A DNA stretch of 64,000 nt, taken from contig NZ_CP013747.1 of assembly GCF_001484605.1 (NCBI RefSeq), positions 310,001 through 374,000 of the forward strand, read 5' to 3'. This DNA is from Pseudarthrobacter sulfonivorans. GTDB taxonomy: Bacteria > Actinomycetota > Actinomycetes > Actinomycetales > Micrococcaceae. The notes under the pieces were generated by a model that saw only the letters and a list, made by a program, of their open reading frames with translations, had not been told where the DNA came from and ran no database searches. Below, piece after piece: positions 55,955 to 63,937 of the stretch; position 1 is the first letter of the stretch; every line of letters begins with the position of its first letter. Both the position numbers and the translations under genes were made by a program.

Positions 55955-57109
55955 GTGATGAGTTTTCCAGTTGTGAGGCTCAATGAGGAAGGCATGCGCG
56001 AAGGCATGCAAATCGAGTCGGTGAACATCTCCATCGATGACAAAGTTCGCCTCCTGGACGCGTTGTCCGCGACGGGTCTCGAGTCCATCGTGGTCGGCTC
56101 ATTCGTCAGCCCGAAGTACACCCCGCAGATGGCTCAAATCGAGGAACTGCTCAAGCGGTTCACACCCGCGCCCGGAGTGCGCTATCTCGCCCTGGCGTTG
56201 AACCAGCGAGGCAAGGAGCGTGCGGCCGAGTTCACGCCCCCGCTGTCCCCTTCGCCTTATCCGCCGTCCACGTTGGTCCATCTGTGCGACACCTTCATTC
56301 GGCGCAACGCCAACATGACGCAGCAGCAAGAGATCGATCGATGGCCCGAGATCGTCACACGAGCGGTAGAAAGTGGCGCGCCGAAAGCGGGCATTGCCCT
56401 CGGCGCAGCGTGGGGCTCGAACTTCTCCGGCCACCGTTCTGAGGGTGAGCGAATCGACATCATCGCGCGACAGCACGCACTGTGGGACGACGCAGGCATC
56501 CCGGTGACGTTCCTTGCTCTGGCCGACCCCATGAGCTGGTGCATGCCCGACGAAGTCGAGTCCACACTCTCCCGTGTACTCGAAAGGTGGCCCGGCATCA
56601 CCGAATTCCATCTGCACCTCCACGACGCGCGTGCCATGGCACTGCCCTCGATATACGCAGCGCTCAGGGTGCTGGACAGCCGTCACACCTTGTTCCTCGA
56701 CGTCACCTTCGGCGGCATAGGGGGCTGCCCGTACTGCGGCAATGGGCGCGCAACTGGGATGGCAGCAACTGAGGACGTGGTGAACATGCTTGAAAACATG
56801 GGCATCTCCACGGGCGTGAAAATCGACAGGCTGATTGACGCTGTGTGGCTGCTGGAAGACGTCCTGCAACGCGCCACCCCAGGCCACGTGTCGAAGGCGG
56901 GCCCCCTGCCGCGCAGCGCAGACCAGTTCTACGACCCGAACCTCCCTCTAATAGAGACGCATGCGGAGGCCGAACACTTCAAGCTCGGCCCAGCAGTTGC
57001 CGCTCACCAGATGCGTCCTTGGCGTGAACCCATACCAGCACCCGATCTAAGGGAGCCCGCGAGCGTCACTGAGGAATCAGGGCTGGTAAGTGGCGGGATC
57101 GCTCGATGA
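55955..57109 (+). CDS. HMG-CoA-lyase-like (HMGL) family protein, copy 2
   Basis: 384 residues, paralogous to the protein at 19259-20419. By eye against HMG-CoA lyase: MREGMQIE carries Arg15-Glu16-Gly17 where the lyase has Arg-Asp-Gly (Asp is a metal ligand), GSFVSPKYTPQM is at 48-59, the metal His pair lies in HLHLHD (219-224), and Cys258 in GGCPY is the mobile-loop Cys. TEDVVNMLENMGISTGV follows as in HMG-CoA lyase. All key groups are kept except Asp to Glu. It is the first gene of a tightly packed operon with two hydratase halves and two CoA-transferase subunits, so a 3-hydroxyacyl-CoA cleavage is likely. Confidence 0.87.
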   Translation: MMSFPVVRLNEEGMREGMQIESVNISIDDKVRLLDALSATGLESIVVGSFVSPKYTPQMAQIEELLKRFTPAPGVRYLALALNQRGKERAAEFTPPLSPSPYPPSTLVHLCDTFIRRNANMTQQQEIDRWPEIVTRAVESGAPKAGIALGAAWGSNFSGHRSEGERIDIIARQHALWDDAGIPVTFLALADPMSWCMPDEVESTLSRVLERWPGITEFHLHLHDARAMALPSIYAALRVLDSRHTLFLDVTFGGIGGCPYCGNGRATGMAATEDVVNMLENMGISTGVKIDRLIDAVWLLEDVLQRATPGHVSKAGPLPRSADQFYDPNLPLIETHAEAEHFKLGPAVAAHQMRPWREPIPAPDLREPASVTEESGLVSGGIAR

Positions 57110-57633
57110 GCATTGTGGATGACGAGGTTCTCGCCATGGTGGGCGTCAAGGGATCCTTAAGGGTTGCTCCGCTCCCCTTGGACGCCAGTACACTGCGCCG
57201 GTTCGTGCATGGAGTCATGGAAGGCAATCCTGTCCACTGGGATGAGGCTTCTGCCCAGGCATCGCGATACGGGCAGGTGGTCGCTCCTCCCTTGTGGCCG
57301 TCCCACGCGTTCGTTCGTCCATCTGGTGCCCACGCAGACCCGTTGGAACAGTTGAACGTTGACGCCGATTGGGACGGTGCTGCGGGCGAGTTGTTCGGTC
57401 AGTTGCCCCCCGTACCTATATCGCTGGGCCGGCTACTGAACGGCGGCACGTCAGCCGAGTTTTATCAATTGCCCACGATTGGCGACGTAATCAGCGCGCA
57501 GTCCGAGTACGTCGAGATTGTCGAGCGCGAGGGTCGCACCGGACCAATGGTCATCGTCCGGGTGCTCACCGTCTATAAGAACCAGCACGATCATCTTCTT
57601 TCTCACGTAACGAACTCGCTCATCTACCGATAG
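57106..57633 (+). CDS. FAS1-like hot-dog (MaoC N-half) dehydratase subunit
   Basis: 175 residues, overlapping the lyase stop by 4 bp. It has the motif EGNPVHWDEASAQASRYGQVVAPPLWP (residues ~39-65), the hydratase signature of the FAS1-like dehydratase domain with NPxHxD. This domain normally forms the N-terminal half of double hot-dog hydratases such as mesaconyl-C4-CoA hydratase; here it is a separate protein. It probably pairs with the next gene product. Confidence 0.82.
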   Translation: MSIVDDEVLAMVGVKGSLRVAPLPLDASTLRRFVHGVMEGNPVHWDEASAQASRYGQVVAPPLWPSHAFVRPSGAHADPLEQLNVDADWDGAAGELFGQLPPVPISLGRLLNGGTSAEFYQLPTIGDVISAQSEYVEIVEREGRTGPMVIVRVLTVYKNQHDHLLSHVTNSLIYR

Positions 57634-57658
57634 CCGGTAAAGCACCTTGGAGGCACCC

Positions 57659-58135
57659 TTGAAAGCAGAGACCCTGGCCGACCGGTTCTCGTCAATCACC
57701 ATCGGTGACGACATTCCCGATCTCGTGCGCGGACCAATGACCCCGGTTCATCTAATGCGGTGGTCATCAGCCATTGAGAACTGGCATCGCATCCATTACG
57801 ACAAGCCCTTCGCATTGGAGCACGAGAAGTTGCCCGACCTGCTGGTCAACGGCAGCTGGAAGCAACACTTCGTTGTTCAAGGTCTTCGAGAGTGGGCTGA
57901 GCCCGACGGTTGGCTGCTTCGCGTCGCGTTCGAGTTCCGTCAGATGGACGTCGTCGGTTCGACCCTCACCGCCTGGGGACGGGTGGTGAAGACCTCGAAT
58001 GTGGACGGCCTGGGCTACGTGGAGCTGGAAACAGGCATCCGCAACGAGCACGGCGTGGAGAGCACGCCGGGTTCCGCAACCGTAGTCTTCCCGCTCACGA
58101 TGGCCGTCCCCTACCCGTTCCCGGCCCTGTCATGA
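57659..58135 (+). CDS. MaoC-like hot-dog (C-half) dehydratase subunit
   Basis: 158 residues from a TTG at 57659, chosen because TTGGAGG lies 5 bp upstream (the TTG at 57647 is part of that ribosome site). The hot-dog segment is WSSAIENWHRIHYDKPFA (His-Tyr-Asp), the usual substrate-hydrating motif, with Asn at a position often Asp. It is the partner of the preceding FAS1-like half; together they resemble a split mesaconyl-CoA-hydratase-like enzyme. It overlaps the next gene by 4 bp. Confidence 0.82.
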   Translation: MKAETLADRFSSITIGDDIPDLVRGPMTPVHLMRWSSAIENWHRIHYDKPFALEHEKLPDLLVNGSWKQHFVVQGLREWAEPDGWLLRVAFEFRQMDVVGSTLTAWGRVVKTSNVDGLGYVELETGIRNEHGVESTPGSATVVFPLTMAVPYPFPALS

Positions 58136-59313
58136 ACGAGCAACGCGGCGCACTGACTGGAGTCAGGGTCCTTGAGCTCAGCGGCGGCATCGCCTCGTCC
58201 TTCGCCGCGAGGATTCTGGGTGACTTCGGGGCAGAAGTCATCAAGGTAGAACCCCTCGCCGGCGACGAGCTGCGAAAGCACGCGCCCTTCATGGACACTG
58301 CAGACGGTGCACCTTCTGACGTAAGCGCTCTCTTCACCTACCTGAACTGGAACAAGCGTTCAGTCGTTGTCGATTCGGAAAACGATCCCGCGGCCCTCCA
58401 ACACCTCTTGAGTCGAGCCGACATCGTGATCCTCGGTGATGATAAACCGAGCATCGCTGGTTGGACAATCGTCCCGTCAGAGCTGCACGCAGACATACCC
58501 GAGCTGACCGTCCTGTGCATCACTCCGTTCGGCCTGAACGGGCCACAGTCTGATTGGTCCAGCTCGGAATTGATTCTCCAGGCAATGAGCGGCCTTATGG
58601 CCATTAGCGGTTCGAGCGAGCGTGAACCGCTCATGCGAGGACTACGCCAGTCCAACTACACCGCAGGGATAAACGCCGCCTACCTAGCCCTTGCCTCGTA
58701 CTTCAGCTCCCTCACAAAGGGTACGGGCGCCCTTATCGACCTGGCCATCCGAGATGTCCTCTCCTCAGAGCTGGTCTTCAACCAACCTACGTACGCGTTC
58801 CTCGGCGCCATCCAAGCCAGGCAGTCGGAATTCAAGGACCCCCTGACCTACGGGGAGCCGCTACTGGCCAGCGACGCATATGTCACCCTGCAAACCAGTG
58901 CACTGATACCTGTCTCAGCCTTCGCAGAAATCCTGGGAGACGAACGGCTAAAGGACGCGCGCTTCGCTACCGCCGAGGACCGCCTTCAGCACGTGAAGGA
59001 CCTAATCAACATCCTCGAGGAAGCCATCACCGGATGGGAAGGGCGAGCACTATTCCAGCAAGCATCCGACGCCGGCTTGCTCGCCGGGTTCGTCCAGACT
59101 GCGCAGCACCTGCTGGACTGCCCGCAGCTCCAGGCCCGACAGGTTTGGGCTGAGGTTCCCAACAGCCGAGCCGCCGACGGACAACCATGGAAACTCCCAG
59201 CAGGCATGGTTTCCCTCTCGCGCACTCCCGTGAAAATCCGTTCGTGGGCGCCGGAACTGGGCCAGGACACCATTACTGAGATGGCAAGTTTGCCGGTAGG
59301 GAGCGTTCGGTGA
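58132..59313 (+). CDS. CaiB/BaiF-family CoA-transferase subunit lacking the catalytic Asp
   Basis: 393 residues from the ATG at 58132 (ATGA overlap with the hydratase half). The family fold is clear (LTGVRVLELSGGIASSFAARI, DFGAEVIKVEP, NWNKRSVVVD, TPFGLNGPQSDW). At the place where class III transferases carry the anhydride-forming Asp (x-x-x-D-x-x-x-G) this protein has RQSNYTAG, Asn175. A paralogous partner with Asp follows at once. In heteromeric enzymes such as benzylsuccinate CoA-transferase (BbsE/BbsF) only one subunit keeps the Asp, so this is probably the non-catalytic subunit. Confidence 0.85.
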   Translation: MNEQRGALTGVRVLELSGGIASSFAARILGDFGAEVIKVEPLAGDELRKHAPFMDTADGAPSDVSALFTYLNWNKRSVVVDSENDPAALQHLLSRADIVILGDDKPSIAGWTIVPSELHADIPELTVLCITPFGLNGPQSDWSSSELILQAMSGLMAISGSSEREPLMRGLRQSNYTAGINAAYLALASYFSSLTKGTGALIDLAIRDVLSSELVFNQPTYAFLGAIQARQSEFKDPLTYGEPLLASDAYVTLQTSALIPVSAFAEILGDERLKDARFATAEDRLQHVKDLINILEEAITGWEGRALFQQASDAGLLAGFVQTAQHLLDCPQLQARQVWAEVPNSRAADGQPWKLPAGMVSLSRTPVKIRSWAPELGQDTITEMASLPVGSVR

Positions 59314-60680
59314 TTATCGACCCCAGTGGCTTCACCTCGACCAACACCTCCGAAGGGCCTCTCAGCGGCTTGCGCGTAATCGATCTATCTACCGTTTTCG
59401 CAGTGCCCTACATTGGGGGGCTGCTTAGCGACATGGGCGCCGATGTCATCAAAATCGAGTCCCCCGAACGCCTCGACCAGACACGCGGAGGTGCATATGG
59501 TCCCTGGTTGGACAATGTACCGACCGAACAACCCTGGGACCGGTCCGGGACCTTCCACGTCATCAATCGAGGTAAGCGTTCTCTGATTCTCGACCTCAAG
59601 GCTGACGCCGGACGTAAGATACTCCGGGATCTCGTCGACGGAGCAGACATCCTTCTCGACAATTTCACGCCGAGGGTGCTGCGCGGGTGGGGCCTAACAT
59701 ATGACGTCCTTGCTGAAAACAACCGCGGACTCATTCACCTCTCCAACAGCGGCTACGGCTCGACCGGACCGTGGTCTGAATACAAGGCGCAGGGAACCAC
59801 ACTCGAGTACACCATGGGGGTGGGCGGCTACTCCGGATACCGCGGGGAACCGCCCACCAAAATTGGTCAGTCCTACCCCGACTTCCTAGCTGCCTGGACG
59901 GGTGCCACTGCCATCATGGCCGCTCTGGTGCATCGGCACCGGACGGGCGAGGGACAGTGGATCGATATGGGGATGTACCAGCTAGGAGCAGCTGTGATCC
60001 CTGAAGCGCTCATCGCGACCCAAGCCGGTGAGACCGATATTGGACGCCGCGGCAATGACGAGCTGCAAGCCTACCTCAGCGGTGTCTTCGAGACCGCCGA
60101 AAGCGGGCGATGGGTCGCCATCAGCACAGACGAACGAGCATGGGACCCGGACGTCGTACCGGCATCCCTGGACGGAGCTGCCGGCAGGGCTGCCCGCCGC
60201 CAAATCCTCGCGGCCTGGGTGCTGGCGCATGACCCCGAGACTCTCATCGAATCCCTCCATGCCTGGGGCGCTACTGCCGCACCCGTGAACGACGCACGGG
60301 ACTTGGTCCTCGACACTCAGCTCGCCCATCGAGGATTTTACGAATGGGTGAACGTCGACGAGAGCACCGACGAACGTCCGGTCATAGGGACACCGTATCT
60401 ATGGGAAGCAGGAGGCAGTAAGGTCTACGTGCGGTCCCGGGCACCGAGATACGGGGAACACAACACGGAGATTCTGGACGAGCTAGGCGTTCCCGGCGAG
60501 GAACAAGTCGCCTTGATACGGGCGGGTGTTGTGACCGATGGTCCTCGCAAGCCGATACAGGCGAGTCCGTTCAACCTGGATGTCTACCTTAAACGCGGTG
60601 TCTACTCGTCGGTTGACGCAGACTACCGACGAGTGATCCGCGAGGCCCGATTCGCGAACCGCCAGCAGGAAAACGCCTAG
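59310..60680 (+). CDS. CaiB/BaiF-family CoA-transferase subunit with the catalytic Asp
   Basis: 456 residues from a GTG at 59310, overlapping the previous stop by 4 bp. Motifs: LSGLRVIDLSTVFAVPYIGG, DMGADVIKIESPE, RGKRSLILDLKADAGRK and SNSGYGSTGPWSEY. The likely catalytic residue is Asp191 in QSYPDFLAAWTG. Together with the preceding subunit it should form a two-subunit class III CoA-transferase, moving CoA to the acid that the hydratase and lyase then process. Confidence 0.88.
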   Translation: MIIDPSGFTSTNTSEGPLSGLRVIDLSTVFAVPYIGGLLSDMGADVIKIESPERLDQTRGGAYGPWLDNVPTEQPWDRSGTFHVINRGKRSLILDLKADAGRKILRDLVDGADILLDNFTPRVLRGWGLTYDVLAENNRGLIHLSNSGYGSTGPWSEYKAQGTTLEYTMGVGGYSGYRGEPPTKIGQSYPDFLAAWTGATAIMAALVHRHRTGEGQWIDMGMYQLGAAVIPEALIATQAGETDIGRRGNDELQAYLSGVFETAESGRWVAISTDERAWDPDVVPASLDGAAGRAARRQILAAWVLAHDPETLIESLHAWGATAAPVNDARDLVLDTQLAHRGFYEWVNVDESTDERPVIGTPYLWEAGGSKVYVRSRAPRYGEHNTEILDELGVPGEEQVALIRAGVVTDGPRKPIQASPFNLDVYLKRGVYSSVDADYRRVIREARFANRQQENA

Positions 60681-60741
60681 ACGAATTGCGTAGTCGACCA
60701 AAAACTGAGTATTCATCCCTTATCGAGGAGAACAGCACCCA

Positions 60742-61272
60742 ATGAAATCATCGCGTGATCCGTACGAAGCACTTCCCCAGCTGCCCGAGTTTGACATAAC
60801 CAGCACCGAGCTCCAGCACGGTCAGACGCTCCCACCGGCGCAGCGCAGCGGCAGGATGGGGATTGAGGGCGGCCTAGACCAGTCCCCGCAGCTCTCATGG
60901 TCAGGGTATCCGCCGGAAACCAAGAGTTTCGCCGTCACCATACTGGACCCGGACGCCCCTACCGGAAGCGGATTCTGGCACTGGGCTGCCTTCAACCTTC
61001 CGGCGTCAACAACGTCGCTGCCCTCCGGGGCAGCGGAGCTCGGTCTGCCCGACGGCGCCATACAGCTGGCGAACGATGCCGGGTTCCCCGGTTTCCTGGG
61101 TGCGGCGCCGCCGCCCGGCCACGGGATGCACCACTACCACGTGGTGGTTCACGCGCTGAGTGTGGAGAAGCTTGACATCCCTGCTGAAGCCAGCCCCGCA
61201 TATCTAGGATTCAACCTCTTCTTGCACGCCATCGGCCGCGCACGGCTCGTCGGCTCGTTTCATCAGCCCTGA
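60742..61272 (+). CDS. YbhB/YbcL-type phosphatidylethanolamine-binding-like (PEBP) protein
   Basis: 176 residues with the PEBP anion-pocket motifs [13 protein letters not shown] (residues ~73-85) and [17 protein letters not shown]. The length is as in the bacterial Raf-kinase-inhibitor-like family. There is no signal peptide, so it is cytoplasmic. The function of bacterial PEBP proteins is not settled. It has its own ribosome site (GAGGAG) 62 bp after the CoA-transferase genes and stands directly before the transplanted FAH copy. Confidence 0.88.
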   Translation: MKSSRDPYEALPQLPEFDITSTELQHGQTLPPAQRSGRMGIEGGLDQSPQLSWSGYPPETKSFAVTILDPDAPTGSGFWHWAAFNLPASTTSLPSGAAELGLPDGAIQLANDAGFPGFLGAAPPPGHGMHHYHVVVHALSVEKLDIPAEASPAYLGFNLFLHAIGRARLVGSFHQP

Positions 61273-61297
61273 CCTTCCCAGACTTCATATAACACAA

Positions 61298-62172
61298 GGA
61301 CTTTTCATGCAGATTGTTTCGTTTCGCCCCAACGGTTCGACGGAGCCGCTTCGTGCCGGCTTCAGCGACAATGGCTCCGTCATTGCCAGCTCCGACCTCG
61401 GCTACCCCGACACCGTGCGGGAACTGCTCACCCACCACTCACACGAGCTCACCACTGTGCTGGACAAAGCACGCGCAGCGCTGGCCACCGGAGAATCCGC
61501 CACTGACCTAGCCGCAGTACACCTGGGCCCGCCCGTGCCCGACCCGGACAAGATCCTCTGCATGGGCCTGAACTACCTCGAACACATCGAGGAAGCCTCG
61601 GCCGCCGTCACCGAATTCCCCCCAGTATTCGCGAAATTCCGCAACTCACTGATCGGCGCCGCCGACACCATCCTCATGCCCGGCATCAGCACCGACATCG
61701 ACTACGAAGCAGAACTCGCCATCGTCATCGGCACCCGCTGCAAAAACGTCACCGTCGAAGACGCCCTGGACCACGTCGCAGGATACGCGGTCTTCAACGA
61801 CGTCAGCGCCCGCGACATCCAGTTCCGCAGCCACCAATGGACCTCCGGGAAAATGCTCGACACCTTCGGACCCATGGGCCCCGGCATCACCCCCAAAGAA
61901 GAAATCAGCGACGTCCAGGCCCTCCGCATCCAGGCCAGAGTCAACGGCGTCACCGTCCAGGACAGCAACACCTCCAAAATGATCTGGCCCGTAGCCGAAA
62001 CCATCTCCTACCTCAGCGCCATCATCACCCTCGAACCAGGCGACATCATCGCCACCGGCACACCAGCCGGCGTAGGCCTCGCCCAAGACCCACCCCTATG
62101 GCTCAAAGCCAACGACATCGTCGAAATCGAAATCGAAGGCCTCGGACTACTCCACAACACCGTCAAAGCACC
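61298..62172 (+). repeat. 875-bp near-identical direct repeat, copy 2
   Basis: The same block as 31319-32193, with T at 62046 where copy 1 has C at 32067. The match begins at GGACTTTTC, 9 bp before the start codon, so it includes part of the ribosome site. It ends in the codons KAP. Confidence 0.95.
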
Positions 62173-62230
62173 CCAAATGTCAGGCGCGGTCAAGACACAG
62201 GCACGTAAGCCGAAAATAGCCGCTGCCTAG
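61307..62230 (+). CDS. Fumarylacetoacetate hydrolase (FAH) family protein, copy 2
   Basis: 307 residues. The first 288 equal copy 1 except for one Thr to Ile change, in GDIIATGTPAG (C at 32067 to T at 62046), next to the conserved GTPAG loop. The C-terminal tail (QMSGAVKTQARKPKIAAA) differs because the duplication ends before the stop. All metal-binding residues (DYEAELAIVIG, FNDVSARDIQ) are kept. The upstream gene is a PEBP protein rather than acyl-CoA dehydrogenase debris, so this copy is probably the transplanted one. Confidence 0.92.
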   Translation: MQIVSFRPNGSTEPLRAGFSDNGSVIASSDLGYPDTVRELLTHHSHELTTVLDKARAALATGESATDLAAVHLGPPVPDPDKILCMGLNYLEHIEEASAAVTEFPPVFAKFRNSLIGAADTILMPGISTDIDYEAELAIVIGTRCKNVTVEDALDHVAGYAVFNDVSARDIQFRSHQWTSGKMLDTFGPMGPGITPKEEISDVQALRIQARVNGVTVQDSNTSKMIWPVAETISYLSAIITLEPGDIIATGTPAGVGLAQDPPLWLKANDIVEIEIEGLGLLHNTVKAPQMSGAVKTQARKPKIAAA

Positions 62231-62369
62231 CGAAAGATGGTGGACGGTGGCAACTTTAGGCTCCACCGCGTCGCACCAGATGTCCACGGTGAAGGACTGC
62301 CGAGAACACCGAGGCAGAGTTAACCGTCACCTATGAATCCTTTTTATCTGCTCTCAAAGGAGCCGCGGC

Positions 62370-63569
62370 ATGAGCCTGAAGGAACAGTTCGGCAAGGATG
62401 TCCTGCTCACCGGCTGGGGCCACAGCCGCTTCGGCAAACTGACCAACGAGACCCTCGAATCCCTGATCGTCCAGGTGGCCACCGAAGCCATCAGCAACGC
62501 CGGTATCGAGCCCGGCCAGATCGATGAGATCTACCTGGGCCAGTTCAACTCCGGCCTGATGCCGCTGGCTTTCCCATCCTCCCTGGCGCTGCAAGTCTCG
62601 CCGGACCTGGCCAACGTCGCCGCCACGCGTGTGGAGAACGCCTGCGCATCCGGGTCGGCCGCGTTCCAGCAGGGCACCAAGGCCCTGCTGGCCGGGACAG
62701 CGAAGACCGTGCTGGTGATCGGCGCCGAGAAGATGACGCACGCCGGAGCCGACGTTGTGGGGGCCGCCCTGCTGGGTGCAGATTACGACATGGCCGGCCA
62801 GACGTCCACCACCGGCTTTACGGGCCTGTTCGCGGACGTCGCCAAGCACTACGAAAAGCGCTACGGTCGCGGCGACGGACAGCTGGGCGACGTGCTGGGC
62901 TCCATCGCGGCCAAGAACCACCGCAACGGCGTGGACAACCCCTACGCCCAGCTCCGCAAGGACCTTGGCGAGGAGTTCTGCCGCACCGTTTCGGACAAGA
63001 ACCCCGTGGTGGCCGATCCCCTGCGCCGCACTGACTGCTCCCCTGTGTCCGACGGCGCCGCCGCCGTCGTGCTTTGCACGTCCGCGTCATCCTCCGCCGC
63101 GACCCTTCCTGTACAGCTGACCGGCTTCGGCCAAGCCAACGACTTCTTCCCGACCGTACGCAGGGACCCCACTGCCTTCGCCGCCACCCGGGTGTCCTGG
63201 CAGCGCGCGCTGGGAATGGCCGGCGTGGGGCTTGAAGACCTGGACTTCGCCGAAGTGCACGACTGCTTCACCATCGCCGAGCTGCTGATGTACGAGGCCA
63301 TGGGCCTGACCGAACCGGGCCAGGGCGCCCGCGCTGTGCAGGAAGGCTGGGTCTTCAAGGACGGCAAGCTGCCCGTCAACGTCTCCGGCGGGCTCAAGGC
63401 CAAAGGCCACCCCGTGGGTGCAACCGGCGTATCCCAGCACGTCATCGCCGCCATGCAGCTCACTGGGACGGCTGGCGACATGCAGCTCGCCAACCCCCGC
63501 CGTGCCGCCGTCCAGAACATGGGCGGTGTAGGCATCGCCAACTACGTCAGCGTCCTCGAAGCCGTGTGA
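62370..63569 (+). CDS. SCP2/SCPx-type thiolase
   Basis: A 399-residue thiolase-superfamily protein. The nucleophile is Cys92 in ENACASGSAA. It also has EVHDCFTIAEL and GGLKAKGHPVGATG. There is no C-terminal C-x-G motif (it ends QNMGGVGIANYVSVLE), as in SCP2-type rather than classic thiolases. The family acts on branched or bulky 3-ketoacyl-CoAs, e.g. in sterol side-chain breakdown. AAAGGAG precedes the ATG by about 7 bp. It overlaps the next small gene by 4 bp, implying a functional pair. Partner proteins of such thiolases are usually DUF35 OB-fold proteins, which the next gene is not. Confidence 0.9.
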   Translation: MSLKEQFGKDVLLTGWGHSRFGKLTNETLESLIVQVATEAISNAGIEPGQIDEIYLGQFNSGLMPLAFPSSLALQVSPDLANVAATRVENACASGSAAFQQGTKALLAGTAKTVLVIGAEKMTHAGADVVGAALLGADYDMAGQTSTTGFTGLFADVAKHYEKRYGRGDGQLGDVLGSIAAKNHRNGVDNPYAQLRKDLGEEFCRTVSDKNPVVADPLRRTDCSPVSDGAAAVVLCTSASSSAATLPVQLTGFGQANDFFPTVRRDPTAFAATRVSWQRALGMAGVGLEDLDFAEVHDCFTIAELLMYEAMGLTEPGQGARAVQEGWVFKDGKLPVNVSGGLKAKGHPVGATGVSQHVIAAMQLTGTAGDMQLANPRRAAVQNMGGVGIANYVSVLEAV

Positions 63570-63937
63570 GTCAGATGCTGGAAGATAAGCCGCAGCCTAC
63601 GAAGGTACGAACGACCCTTATTCTCGCTGCTGATGACCGCATCGGCTCGAATCAGCCATCCGTCGTCGACGACCACTCTCATAGCCTGCCGATCAGACGA
63701 TGGCAGCCACACCTGGTGACGCAGTGGAGTCGCCTGTGGCAAGACGAATTCGTAGAGCTGCGCGAGAACCAGAGGTTGACTGCGACGGGACGCGTTGACG
63801 AGGTCACCGACGATGGAACCACAATCTGGATTCATCTAAGCAGCGGGAGGGGCCGAAAAATGCTTCATAGCGGCGACGGCGTCGACATCTGGCGGGTGGA
63901 CTCCCGTATTTGCCAAGACCGACCGCAACAAGGCTAA
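63566..63937 (+). CDS. Small uncharacterised protein (GRKMxH family), copy 2
   Basis: 123 residues from a GTG that overlaps the thiolase stop (GTGA). It is related to the protein at 9788-10129 over the C-terminal ~60 residues: VELREN, then GRVDEVTDDGTTIWIHLS, then GRGRKMLHSGDGVDIW and a final C-Q. The N-terminal ~50 residues are different and look unstructured until PIRRWQP, which recalls PVRQWRP in copy 1. There are no zinc cysteines, so it is not a DUF35 partner. The tight coupling to an SCP2-type thiolase here and to a CitE-type lyase at the other copy suggests a role tied to acyl-CoA enzymes. Confidence 0.65.
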   Translation: MSQMLEDKPQPTKVRTTLILAADDRIGSNQPSVVDDHSHSLPIRRWQPHLVTQWSRLWQDEFVELRENQRLTATGRVDEVTDDGTTIWIHLSSGRGRKMLHSGDGVDIWRVDSRICQDRPQQG

